The notes under the pieces were generated by a model. That model was not told the DNA's origin and did no database searches. It was given only the letters and a program-made list of their open reading frames with translations. Shown piece after piece: positions 15,546 to 27,164 of a DNA stretch of 47,730 nucleotides. The stretch spans positions 1 to 47,730 of the forward strand of contig JANXRL010000160.1 in NCBI GenBank assembly GCA_025352985.1, in the 5' to 3' direction. How positions within the stretch are numbered: the first letter of the stretch is position 1; every line of letters starts with the position of its first letter. The translations under genes were made by a program, and so were the position numbers. Origin of the DNA: Verrucomicrobiota bacterium (lineage in GTDB: Bacteria > Verrucomicrobiota > Verrucomicrobiia > Opitutales > Opitutaceae).

Positions 15546-17194
15546 GACCATTCGACTTCCTAAGCAACGCCGTTCGCGCGAAGGAGATCTTCACGGTCCT
15601 CGCAAAGCACGGCTTTGCCAACCTGCTCAACCAGATCGACCCGCAGGGCGGCTGGTGGCAGCGCCTCGTCCCCCAGCCCAAGGAAAACCGCACGCTCTGG
15701 GAGCGCACGCGTCTGGCCCTGGAGGAACTTGGCCCGACCTTCGTGAAGGCCGGCCAGCTTATGAGCATGCGGCCCGACACCCTGCCGCACGCGCTGATCT
15801 ACGAACTGCGAAAACTGCAAAACTCCGTCCGCCCTCTGCCTTTCTCCGCGATGCACGCGGTGCTCATGGAGGAGCTCCCCGCCGACATCTCGCAGTCGTT
15901 CGCCGAGTTTAACGAGACGCCCATCGCCAGCGCCTCGCTTGCCCAAGTTTACTTTGCGAAGCTTCACGACGGCCGCGAGGTCGCCGTCAAGGTCCAGCGC
16001 CCCGATCTGCTTAAGACCGTCGAGGCCGACCTAGACCTGCTCACGTGGTTCGCCGCCCAGCTCCACCAACGCGTCGAAGCTCTCCAGCCCTACGACCTCC
16101 CCGCCGTCGTCGAAGAAGTTAAGTTAAACCTCCTCCGCGAACTCGATTTCCGGCACGAGGCGCGCAACCAGCAATATTTCAACGCGCTTAACCCGATCCC
16201 CGACCGGGTCTTCGCCCCCTACGTGGTCGATGAACTCTCCAGCGAACGCGTCCTGGTGATGGAACACATCACCGGCGTGACGGTCGATTCCGCCCGGCTT
16301 GCTCCCGCCGAGGCCAAGCGCATCGCCGCCAACGGAGGCACCTCGCTCATTCACCAGGTGCTCATTGCCGGCTTTTTCCACGCCGACCCCCACGCCGGCA
16401 ACGTCCTCGTCACGCCCGACGGCCGCCTCTGCTTCCTCGACTGGGGCATGGCGGGCAACCTCACGCGTCGGCTGCGTCTCGGCCTCGCCGATCTTTTTCT
16501 CGCCGCCGTCGATCAGGATGCCGAGCGCATCGTGCAGATCGCCGCCGAGCTAGGCAGCCCCAGCGGCCGCGCCGACCTGCGCGCCATGGAGCGCGACGTC
16601 ACCCTCGCCCTACGGGAGGATTTCAACCGCGCGATCAACCGCATCCAGCTCGGCCGGGCGATGCTCAAGCTCCTCTTCATCTTCGGCCAGAATGGCATCA
16701 ACATCACCCGCGACTATTCGCTCATGGCGAAAGCCGTGCTCTCGATCGAGGAAGTGGCCCGCAGCCTCGACCCCGAGTTCGACCTGCGCGACGTTGCCCG
16801 TCCCGTCCTGAAGGAATTGCAGCGCGAACGCACCGGCCCCCGCGCGATGGTGCGCGAGAGTCGCGCCTTCGTGCGTTCGATGCTCACCGGCGCGCGAGAG
16901 CTCCCCGGGGGGATTTTCCGCATCATTCGCCGCATTGAGCACGACGACCTCACCATTAAGTTCCAGCACAAGGGCCTTGAGGAACTCGACGACGCGCTCA
17001 AGGCCGCCGCCAACCGCATCACCCTCGGCGTGATCATCGGCTCGTTGATCGTGGGCTCCTCGCTCATTATCCACACCAACGTCGGCCCCCGTCTCTTCGG
17101 TTATCCCGCGCTCGGCATGGTCGGCTACATGCTCTCCGCCTTGTTCGGCTTTTACGTCATCTTCGACATCTTCCGCCACGGCCGACACAAATAG
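15542..17194 (+). CDS. ubiB: UbiB/AarF family (ABC1) atypical kinase
   Basis: 550 residues, GTG start overlapping the previous stop. The family hallmarks are present: the KxGQ motif in FVKAGQLMSMRPDTLP near residue 68, the Ala-rich loop ASASLAQVYFAKLHDGREVA followed by VAVKVQRP with the ATP-binding Lys, FHADPHAGNVLV near 278 with catalytic Asp/Asn, and LDWGMAG near 299 as the DFG equivalent. Two C-terminal membrane helices (about residues 495-545) match UbiB, which supports quinone biosynthesis at the inner membrane. The TAG stop shares its last base with a 25-base palindromic repeat. Confidence 0.9.
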   Translation: MRPFDFLSNAVRAKEIFTVLAKHGFANLLNQIDPQGGWWQRLVPQPKENRTLWERTRLALEELGPTFVKAGQLMSMRPDTLPHALIYELRKLQNSVRPLPFSAMHAVLMEELPADISQSFAEFNETPIASASLAQVYFAKLHDGREVAVKVQRPDLLKTVEADLDLLTWFAAQLHQRVEALQPYDLPAVVEEVKLNLLRELDFRHEARNQQYFNALNPIPDRVFAPYVVDELSSERVLVMEHITGVTVDSARLAPAEAKRIAANGGTSLIHQVLIAGFFHADPHAGNVLVTPDGRLCFLDWGMAGNLTRRLRLGLADLFLAAVDQDAERIVQIAAELGSPSGRADLRAMERDVTLALREDFNRAINRIQLGRAMLKLLFIFGQNGINITRDYSLMAKAVLSIEEVARSLDPEFDLRDVARPVLKELQRERTGPRAMVRESRAFVRSMLTGARELPGGIFRIIRRIEHDDLTIKFQHKGLEELDDALKAAANRITLGVIIGSLIVGSSLIIHTNVGPRLFGYPALGMVGYMLSALFGFYVIFDIFRHGRHK

Positions 17195-17218
17195 TTTGTC
17201 ACTTAATAAGTGACAAAC
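17194..17218. repeat. 25-base palindromic repeat, copy 1 (at ubiB stop)
   Basis: Arms GTTTGTCACTTA (17194-17205) and TAAGTGACAAAC (17207-17218) are perfect reverse complements around a single A. The first G is the last base of the ubiB TAG. Four bases later comes CGGGCTT (17223-17229), which also follows copy 2 at 35960-35984. No T-run follows, so it is not a normal terminator. Confidence 0.95.
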
Positions 17219-17268
17219 CCGCCGGGCTTGCTCCTCCACCCCCGGTGCGCATCGTTCGCCCCACGACC

Positions 17269-19857
<2,589 letters not shown>

Positions 19858-19864
19858 AGATTTC

Positions 19865-20095
19865 TCAGCTCTTGGAACTACCGCGCATGGCCATGCCCAG
19901 ACCGGCCGCCGCGACCACCACACCGCCTATGATGTAGTAATAGTGTTCGGGAATGCGGCCGCCGCCATCGACCTTGTTAGCCACGTCCGCACTTACTTCT
20001 GCCACGCCACCCGCCAGGGAGTCTTTGCGCGTAGCGCCCTTGAAGATAAGAAAGCCACCGACGACGATGAGGATGATACCGATTATTTTATTCAT
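19865..20095 (-). CDS. small two-helix membrane protein (DUF3185-like)
   Basis: 76 residues: an N-terminal membrane helix (MNKIIGIILIVVGGFLIFKG), a short polar loop (ATRKDSLAGGVAEVSADVAN), and a second helix near the C-terminus (YYYIIGGVVVAAAGLGMAMR) ending in GSSKS. The pattern fits small DUF3185-type membrane proteins of unknown function. It is convergent with the U32 gene, whose stop is 7 bases away, and has its own upstream region of about 370 bases. Confidence 0.7.
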   Translation of the reverse strand: MNKIIGIILIVVGGFLIFKGATRKDSLAGGVAEVSADVANKVDGGGRIPEHYYYIIGGVVVAAAGLGMAMRGSSKS

Positions 20096-20466
20096 AACCG
20101 GGATTGAAAGGGTAATCTCAACAAGAGTAAATCAGGCAATCGAATCGCGCTCGCCCATTGCGGCTGCTTTCATTGCCCTTAAGCCAAAGCGGGGCCACCG
20201 ATAAAGGCAGCCCCGCCAGGTCCAGCTTCAACTAACAACCCCGGAAGTCGCACCTCCGGGAAATCTTAAAAAGAACGTTTTAAACCAACACCAGTCACAC
20301 ATCTCAATAGACTGACACCTGCTTCCAAAGTTCCCCCGATATTAAAAATTTTCGCCATCCCCCGCAGCCCGTTTCGCGGCATTCACGACAAGAGGGATTT
20401 ACGTGAGAAAATATTCTAGTGTCGAGTTATCCGCAGGAATTCCGCTAGTGCTGTCCGCATCATTTT
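20096..20466. other. divergent intergenic region
   Basis: About 370 bases between the small membrane protein (minus) and the adenylate-kinase-like gene (plus), with no convincing gene. It contains a hairpin at 20240-20260 (CCCGGA...TCCGGG with two inner pairs and one mismatch). The AT-richer sequence at 20260-20420 is where promoters for both genes would lie. The hairpin lacks a following T-run on either strand. Confidence 0.5.
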
Positions 20467-21705
20467 ATGGATATCCCAGCCTCCCCAAATCTCACGCCGC
20501 CCAAATCGTCCGCTTCTGGCGCTGCGGGCGCGCATCATCAGGATCTGGAGATCAAGGACGCCTACCTGATTTTTGGCTCCGTATGGGCGGCGCTCGAAGC
20601 CGATTTGGGGCGGGAGGCCCTGCGCTTCCCCAAGGAAATCATCCTCCTCGGCGGCGCGCCCGGCTCTGGTAAAGGCACCAACACCGACTTCATTCTCAAG
20701 GCCCGCGGCCTCACCTGTGAACCCATCGTCGTCAGCGCGCTCCTCGCCACCCCGGAGGCCAAACGCATCAAAGACTCCGGCGGCATGGTCGGCGACCGTG
20801 AGGTCATCAGCCTCCTTTTTCGCCGGTTGATCGAACCGCAGTTCCGTGACGGCGTCATCCTCGACGGCTTCCCCCGCACCAAGGTCCAGGTCGAATGCCT
20901 CAAGCTCCTCGTCGAAAAAATCCAGGGCCTGCGACATGAGTTCTACCACACGCCCCTCGGCATTCATTTCCGCCAGACGACCATCCACATCATGGTGCTC
21001 TTCGTTGACGAGCATACCTCCGTCAAACGCCAGCTCCACCGCGGCAACGAGGTCAAGGCGCACAACGACGAAGTCCGCCGCACGGGCATCGGCGAGCATA
21101 TGGAAGAGCGCGCCACCGATTACGACGCCGTCTTGGCCAAGCGCCGCTACCTCGTTTTCAAGGAGCAGACCTGGGACGCCCTCCAGTCCCTGAAAGAACG
21201 CTTCCACTACCATTTCATCAACGCTCAGGGCGACGTTCACGAGGTCGAGCAAAACATCATCAAGGAGCTCCAATACCAGAGCACTCTGGAGCTCGACTCG
21301 CGCACCCACGACATCCTGCGCGTCGTTCCGGTCGCCAGCGAAATCATCGTTCATGCCCGCCAGGAGATGGTGAAACGCCTCGACGCCTACGCCTTCGAAC
21401 AGGCCGATCTTTTCGCCCGTGTGGTCGGCTTCATCGACAAGAAGATCGTCCCCATCGTCATCCGCCACGCGATCTCCGGCGTCGCCCTCGTCAACACCGA
21501 GGACGCCATCCTCGACGACCCCGTCGCGCTGGCCATGTTGATCGACGTCTTCTCCGAGCGCGGCTATCACGCCGCCGTCGACCTGCATCGCATCGAGATC
21601 CCGGAGTCCTTCGACCTCAAAACCGGTCACATCAAGTGCCGCATTAAAAAAGTCTACCGCATCCAGATCCGTTTCAGCGGCTCGGAAATCCGCCGGGGCA
21701 ACTAA
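20467..21705 (+). CDS. adenylate kinase-like nucleoside monophosphate kinase with C-terminal extension
   Basis: 412 residues, about twice the length of adenylate kinase. The core has the P-loop IILLGGAPGSGKGTNTDFIL, the NMP-binding segment (SGGMVGDREVISLLFRRLIE) and DGVILDGFPRTKVQVECLK, all adenylate-kinase hallmarks. The LID region differs, reading LFVDEHTSVKRQLHRGNEVK then RRTGIGEHMEERATDYD. From about residue 240 an extra domain of some 170 residues follows (LELDSRTHDILRVVPVASEI and on), with no motif I recognise. A phosphotransferase on nucleotides is likely, but the substrate is uncertain. Its stop overlaps the convergent oxidoreductase gene by 4 bases. Confidence 0.75.
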   Translation: MDIPASPNLTPPKSSASGAAGAHHQDLEIKDAYLIFGSVWAALEADLGREALRFPKEIILLGGAPGSGKGTNTDFILKARGLTCEPIVVSALLATPEAKRIKDSGGMVGDREVISLLFRRLIEPQFRDGVILDGFPRTKVQVECLKLLVEKIQGLRHEFYHTPLGIHFRQTTIHIMVLFVDEHTSVKRQLHRGNEVKAHNDEVRRTGIGEHMEERATDYDAVLAKRRYLVFKEQTWDALQSLKERFHYHFINAQGDVHEVEQNIIKELQYQSTLELDSRTHDILRVVPVASEIIVHARQEMVKRLDAYAFEQADLFARVVGFIDKKIVPIVIRHAISGVALVNTEDAILDDPVALAMLIDVFSERGYHAAVDLHRIEIPESFDLKTGHIKCRIKKVYRIQIRFSGSEIRRGN

Positions 21706-22682
21706 CGCCCAAACCGCCCCACCGCCAGCTCCCGGTCAAACGAAACTCCCTCGGTGAGGTGGTTGACCCACTGGTGCGCGAGCCACGGCGCGAGCAGCGC
21801 GCCCTTGGAACCGAGGCCGTTAAAAATCCCAAGTCGCGGCGCGCGCGGACTGCGTCCGACCAGCGGATAACGATCCGGCGACGTCACCCGCACGCCCGCC
21901 TCCTGCGCCGTCACCGCAAACTCCCGCCCAGCCAGCAATCGGGATGCGCTCAGCGTCAGCTCTTCTCTGGCCTCCGTAAAAACCTCCTCGCCCTCATGCG
22001 TATAGGTCGCGCCCACCTTCGCCTCGCCCACCGTCGTCGGCAGCACCCAGTGCCCGCGATTCAAAATTACATCCGGCGCCAGTCCGCCGACCGCCAACGT
22101 GAGAATTTCTCCAGTCGCCCGCGCGCACCGCACGTCGCCCCACGCCAGCCCTCCGCAGTCGTCCGCCCCTGTGCAGAGAATCACCATATCATGCCGCGCC
22201 AGCGCCGCCGCCGGATCGACGCGCTCTTCCCGCAGACGCCCATTCGCCAGCCAGCGCGCACGCGCCGCCGTGATGAGCGCCGCCGTGTCCACGCGCGCCG
22301 CGCCCTCGATCCAGAATCCCACGGGATCAGCTTCGCCCACATAGGGCGCCAGTTCGCCTGTCGCGCTTTTTTCAGCAAGCACGCGCCGCTCCCGATCATC
22401 GTTGAAAAATCGCCGCACACGCATCGCCCGCACCAGCGGGACACCCCACGCCGCCTCCATCGTCCGATAAACCGCCAGCGCGCGCGGCAGCAGCTCGTCC
22501 ACGCCACGGCTCTTCACGATGCGCTGGCCTGTAACGGGATTGATGATGCCTGCGCCGACACGTGACGCGGCGCCGAAGTGCCCGGCATCCGCGATCTCGA
22601 AGGCGATGCCCGCCTGTTCAAACGTCCATCCGAGCACTGTCCCCGCGAGCCCTTGACCGACGATCAGGATGGGAGCGGGCAT
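21702..22682 (-). CDS. FAD-dependent oxidoreductase (D-amino-acid-oxidase family)
   Basis: 326 residues from the ATG at 22682. The N-terminal dinucleotide-binding fold reads ILIVGQGLAGTVLGWTFEQ followed by an acidic end (FEIADAG), and GAGIINPVTGQRIVKS matches the DAO family. The C-terminus has the second FAD-binding segment (RYPLVGRSPRAPRLGIFNGL GSKG, split here). It is probably a flavin enzyme acting on an amine or amino acid; family members include MnmC-C-like and glycine-oxidase-like proteins. It follows slyD by 37 bases on the same strand and overlaps the kinase-like gene end to end. Confidence 0.78.
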   Translation of the reverse strand: MPAPILIVGQGLAGTVLGWTFEQAGIAFEIADAGHFGAASRVGAGIINPVTGQRIVKSRGVDELLPRALAVYRTMEAAWGVPLVRAMRVRRFFNDDRERRVLAEKSATGELAPYVGEADPVGFWIEGAARVDTAALITAARARWLANGRLREERVDPAAALARHDMVILCTGADDCGGLAWGDVRCARATGEILTLAVGGLAPDVILNRGHWVLPTTVGEAKVGATYTHEGEEVFTEAREELTLSASRLLAGREFAVTAQEAGVRVTSPDRYPLVGRSPRAPRLGIFNGLGSKGALLAPWLAHQWVNHLTEGVSFDRELAVGRFGR

Positions 22683-22719
22683 GGCTCGGAGGCTGGCGCA
22701 GTCGAAAAACCGGCCGCGT

Positions 22720-23211
22720 TTATTTACAGCCGCAGCCGTGGTTGCCACAGCCGTCGCCCTGATGGGCGTGGCCGTGTTCAAGTTCTTCGGCGCTGGCGGC
22801 GCGCACGCCGATCACCTCGACGTCAAAAACCAGATCCACGCCGGCCAGCGGATGGTTGGCATCGAGCACGACCTCGTCGCCCTCGACATCGACCACGGTG
22901 ACGATGGGTGCAAACGCATCCTCGCCCGCCTTGAACTGGTCGCCGGGCTTCAGGTCGCCCTCGACGGGCAACAACGCCTTGAGCACGCGCTGCACCTGGG
23001 TGTCGTCGCGTTCGCCGTAAGCCTTGGCCGCCCGCACCTCGACGCGTTGTTTCACGCCCGCCGCGACGCCGCGCAACGCCTCGTCGAGCCCGTCGATGAT
23101 CTGGCCCGCGCCCTCCAGATAGCTGATCGGCTGGCCGCCCGCCGAAGTGTCCAGCAAGCGCCCCTGTGGATCGCGCAACGTATAGTGAAAAGTGACGACG
23201 TTTCGGCTCAT
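22720..23211 (-). CDS. slyD: FKBP-type peptidyl-prolyl isomerase, SlyD type
   Basis: 163 residues. The FKBP core is interrupted by the insert-in-flap domain typical of SlyD (YGERDDTQVQRVLKALLPVE...), between ISYLEGAGQIIDGLDEALRG and ANHPLAGVDLVFDVEVIGV. The tail carries a metal-binding cluster (HGHAHQGDGCGNHGCGCK) rich in His and Cys, like the nickel-binding tail of SlyD. It acts as a cytoplasmic prolyl isomerase and chaperone and may help metal-enzyme maturation. Its gene lies between the ABC permease and the FAD oxidoreductase on the same strand. Confidence 0.9.
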   Translation of the reverse strand: MSRNVVTFHYTLRDPQGRLLDTSAGGQPISYLEGAGQIIDGLDEALRGVAAGVKQRVEVRAAKAYGERDDTQVQRVLKALLPVEGDLKPGDQFKAGEDAFAPIVTVVDVEGDEVVLDANHPLAGVDLVFDVEVIGVRAASAEELEHGHAHQGDGCGNHGCGCK

Positions 23212-23259
23212 GGAAAATACCCTCCCAAACCCGCCCCTCTCCGCGCAAGGGCGAAAGTC

Positions 23260-25785
23260 TCACGTCTCCTCCCTTAAAACCTCCAACGGCGGGTGATTCG
23301 CGATGCCTCGCCCCGTCACCCATCCCGTCAGCACGGTCAACGCCGTGACCGCCGCAATCGTGCCCAGAAAAAGCCCCGCCGGCGCCACCACCGGCGTATC
23401 AAAAACAAAAACCGCCAGCGCCGTGCCCGCCACCCACGCCAGCAACCCGCCCACCAGCGCCGCCAGCATCCCCAGCACCGCGTGCTCCACCAACTGGATC
23501 TGCGTCAGCTGCCGCCTCGACGCACCGAGGGTGCGCAAAAGCACCGTCTCCCGGATGCGCTGAAACCGCCCCGTGGTCACCGCGCCCACCAACACCACCA
23601 CACCCGTTGCCACCGTAAACCAAGCCATGAACCGGATCACCAACTCCGCCTTGGAAAAAATCACTTCCAGCGTTTTTAGCACCAACGCGAGATCGAGGAC
23701 CGACACGTTGGGAAACACCTGCACGACCGCTTGCTGCACCCGCGCCGACTCCTCCGGTCCCTCCGCCCGCCCCGCCAGCACGAAAAATTTTGGCGCCGAC
23801 TCCAGCACGCCCTCGGGAAAAACGATGAAGAAATTTGGCGCCATGCGTCTCCACTCCACGCTCCGCAAGCTCGCCACGCGCGTCTTCAACAACACGCCCT
23901 GCACGTCGAATTCCATTTCGTCGCCCAGCTTGAGCCGCATCTCCTTCGCCAAACCCTCCTCGATGGAAACCGGCGTCTGCTCCCGCCCCGGTTCCACGCG
24001 CTCGTAAAGCTTCCCCGCCGTCAGCTTCTCCGTATCCGAAAGCGCGGCTCGGTAGGTCGAACGGTATTCACGACTCAACGTCCACGCGGGAATTCTCGCC
24101 CCCTTGTCCTTGAGCAACTCGTCCACCGTCCGCCCGTTGATGCCCGCCAGCCGCATCGTCACCACGGGCGCCATCGCCAGAGCCGGCACGCCCTGCGCCG
24201 AAAGCAACGCCTTCAACGGCCCGATCTGATCGTCTTGAATATCAAAAAACAACAGGTTGGCCCGCCCCCCGCCGTCCGAGCCGTGAATCTGCCGCACCAG
24301 CGTCTCCCGCGACAAAGCCAGCGTGAGCAGTAGAAATGTCCCCAGCCCGAGCGACAGCAGCAGCAACGTCGTGCGGTTGTTCGGCCGGTGCAGATTGGCG
24401 ACCCCCTGCCGCCACACATACGGCAGACGCCTCGGCATAAACCGCCGCGCCATCCACGCCACCACCCGCGCCAACCCCGCCAGCGCCCCGAGCACCAGCG
24501 CGAGTCCGCCCGTAAAACCCAGCCCCCACGACCACCGCCCGGTCTGCCAGACCGCGAAACCCGCCACCGCAAGCACGATCACTCCGCCCACCGCCCACCG
24601 CAGCCCATCGCGTCCGCCCGTCTCCACCGCGAACGCCGCCCGGATCGCCGCCAGAGGCGACACCCGCCGCACCGCCAGCAACGGCAGCAACGAGAACAAT
24701 CCGCTCACCGCCAGCCCCGCCGCCACTCCGCGCCCCACCGCCGCCCACGACACAAAAAAATGCACTTCAAACGGCAGCATGTCCCGCACGAGCGGCGGCA
24801 GCGCCAGCTGCACCGCCACGCCCAGCACCGCCCCGATCACCGCACCCAGGCCGCCCAGCGCCAGCCCCTGCACCAGATAGATGGCAAACCCCTGCCGCGC
24901 GCTCGCACCCAGGCAACGCAGCACCGCCACCGTCGCAAGCTTCTGGCCAATGTGAACGTGAATCGCGCTCGCCACCCCGATCGCGCCGAGCAGCAGCGAT
25001 ACAAACCCCGTCAGACTCAAAAACGAATACACGTTCTCCAGCGCCTTCCCGAGTTCGCGCTTCCGATCCTCCGCCGTGTCGAAATTCAGATGCTCGTCAC
25101 GAAACAACTTCCGCATATCCGCCACGATCGTCTCCGCCTTCAACCCCGGAGGCAGTTTCAAATACGTCCGATAGCGCACCAGAGAACCTCGCCCGAGCAA
25201 CCCGGTTTCGGGCAACATCGCACTCGCCACGATCACGCGCGGCGAAAGCGTGGCCACCACTGCCGAATCCCCGGGAAATTGCTGGATCGTCCCCGCCACC
25301 GTGAGTGTTTTCATCCCCAGCTTCAGCGGATCGCCCGCCTTCACGTCAAACTGTCGCAGGAGCGTTTCATCGACCACCACCACCCCGCCCGCCGCCGCTC
25401 GGGACGCCGCCTCACCCGGAACCGTGCGATAAATCCCGTAAAACGGATAACCCCCATCGAGCGCCCGCACCGTGACGAGCCGCGTCCGCCCCTCCGACGC
25501 CGGAAACGCGACCATCGACGAAAACGTGATCTCATGCGCCCGCTCGCCGCCCAGCCCGACGACAAATTTTTCCACCTCGGGAGTAAGCGGTTTAGACGAG
25601 CTGACCGACATATCCGCGCCAAGCAGCCCTTTCGCCTGATCATCGATCGCCCGCCGCAGATTCGCGCTGAACGATCCGACCGCGACGAGTGCGGCCACGC
25701 CAAACACGATGGACAGGGAAAACAACCCCAGCCGCCGCCGCGCCATCCGCGAATCCCGCCACGCCATTTTGAGGATGAAGTCCAT
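23260..25785 (-). CDS. FtsX-like ABC transporter permease (YbbP type)
   Basis: 841 residues from the ATG at 25785 (MDFILKMAWRDSRMARRRL...). There are two repeated FtsX-type units, each with an extracytoplasmic MacB-like domain, and about ten membrane helices (for example SLSIVFGVAALVAVGSF, FVSLLLGAIGVASAIHVHIG, WFTVATGVVVLVGAVTTGRF). The segment RIRETVLLRTLGASRRQLTQI is the conserved cytoplasmic loop of this family. Together with the ATPase 5 bases upstream it forms a YbbAP-like system, in the class that moves lipids or lipoproteins rather than importing solutes. It is divergent from a TesA-like esterase, as in E. coli. Confidence 0.85.
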   Translation of the reverse strand: MDFILKMAWRDSRMARRRLGLFSLSIVFGVAALVAVGSFSANLRRAIDDQAKGLLGADMSVSSSKPLTPEVEKFVVGLGGERAHEITFSSMVAFPASEGRTRLVTVRALDGGYPFYGIYRTVPGEAASRAAAGGVVVVDETLLRQFDVKAGDPLKLGMKTLTVAGTIQQFPGDSAVVATLSPRVIVASAMLPETGLLGRGSLVRYRTYLKLPPGLKAETIVADMRKLFRDEHLNFDTAEDRKRELGKALENVYSFLSLTGFVSLLLGAIGVASAIHVHIGQKLATVAVLRCLGASARQGFAIYLVQGLALGGLGAVIGAVLGVAVQLALPPLVRDMLPFEVHFFVSWAAVGRGVAAGLAVSGLFSLLPLLAVRRVSPLAAIRAAFAVETGGRDGLRWAVGGVIVLAVAGFAVWQTGRWSWGLGFTGGLALVLGALAGLARVVAWMARRFMPRRLPYVWRQGVANLHRPNNRTTLLLLSLGLGTFLLLTLALSRETLVRQIHGSDGGGRANLLFFDIQDDQIGPLKALLSAQGVPALAMAPVVTMRLAGINGRTVDELLKDKGARIPAWTLSREYRSTYRAALSDTEKLTAGKLYERVEPGREQTPVSIEEGLAKEMRLKLGDEMEFDVQGVLLKTRVASLRSVEWRRMAPNFFIVFPEGVLESAPKFFVLAGRAEGPEESARVQQAVVQVFPNVSVLDLALVLKTLEVIFSKAELVIRFMAWFTVATGVVVLVGAVTTGRFQRIRETVLLRTLGASRRQLTQIQLVEHAVLGMLAALVGGLLAWVAGTALAVFVFDTPVVAPAGLFLGTIAAVTALTVLTGWVTGRGIANHPPLEVLREET

Positions 25786-25790
25786 GTCGT

Positions 25791-26462
<672 letters not shown>

Positions 26463-26506
26463 TTGGGAACCGCGAACGAAAGCCCGCGTTCCCCTATACG
26501 CAAACG

Positions 26507-27139
26507 ATGAAGCCTCTGTTCTCCCTTCTTTTCGTGCTGTTCCTCGCTGGAACCACCTCTGCGGCGAGCGCCGCAATCGAAACCAAAACCGTGCTCTTCT
26601 TCGGCGACAGTCTAACCGCAGGCTACGGACTGGAGGACGCCGCCACCCAGTCATTCCCCGCCGTCATCCAGCAAAAAATCACCGCCGCCGGCCTGCCCTG
26701 GCGCGTGATCAACGCCGGTTTAAGCGGAGAAACCTCGGCCGGCGGCCTGCGCCGCCTCGACTGGATTCTGCGCGCGCCTGTGAACGTCTTCGTCCTCGAA
26801 CTCGGCGCCAACGACGGCCTGCGCGGACTTCCGCTCGATGCCCTGCGCGCCAATCTTCAGTCCATCATTGACCGCCTGCGTGCGAAAAATCCGTCCGTGA
26901 AGATCGTCATCGCTGGCATGAAAATGCCCGTGAATCTGGGTGATTACGCGAACACCTTTGCGGACGTTTTCCCTGCCCTGGCCAAAGCCAACCAAGCCGT
27001 GCTCATCTCCTTTCTCTTGGAAAGCGTGGCCGCCCGCCCGGAGCTCAACCAACCCGACGGCATCCACCCCAACGCCGAAGGCGCCCGCCTCGTCGCCGAT
27101 ACCGTTTGGAAAACGCTGGAGCCGGTGCTTCGTCCGTAA
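26507..27139 (+). CDS. tesA: TesA-like SGNH/GDSL esterase, secreted
   Basis: 210 residues with a signal peptide (MKPLFSLLFVLFLAGTTSAA, cleavage near residue 23). The SGNH blocks are clear: block I LFFGDSLTAGYGL with the nucleophile Ser, block II with the Gly in NAGLSGETS, block III LGANDGLRG with the Asn, and block V DGIHPNAEG with Asp and His. This is a periplasmic acyl-thioesterase/lysophospholipase like E. coli TesA. It is divergent from the ybbA/ybbP-like pair, the same neighbourhood as in E. coli, which supports a shared lipid-related role. Confidence 0.9.
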   Translation: MKPLFSLLFVLFLAGTTSAASAAIETKTVLFFGDSLTAGYGLEDAATQSFPAVIQQKITAAGLPWRVINAGLSGETSAGGLRRLDWILRAPVNVFVLELGANDGLRGLPLDALRANLQSIIDRLRAKNPSVKIVIAGMKMPVNLGDYANTFADVFPALAKANQAVLISFLLESVAARPELNQPDGIHPNAEGARLVADTVWKTLEPVLRP

Positions 27140-27164
27140 GCTGCAACCATCGCCGGACCGACCG

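Noticed and set aside
17194-17218. palindrome after ubiB as an ordinary rho-independent terminator
   Set aside because: The stem is AT-balanced, no T-run follows, and the identical sequence occurs inside a coding frame, so a dispersed repeat explains it better.
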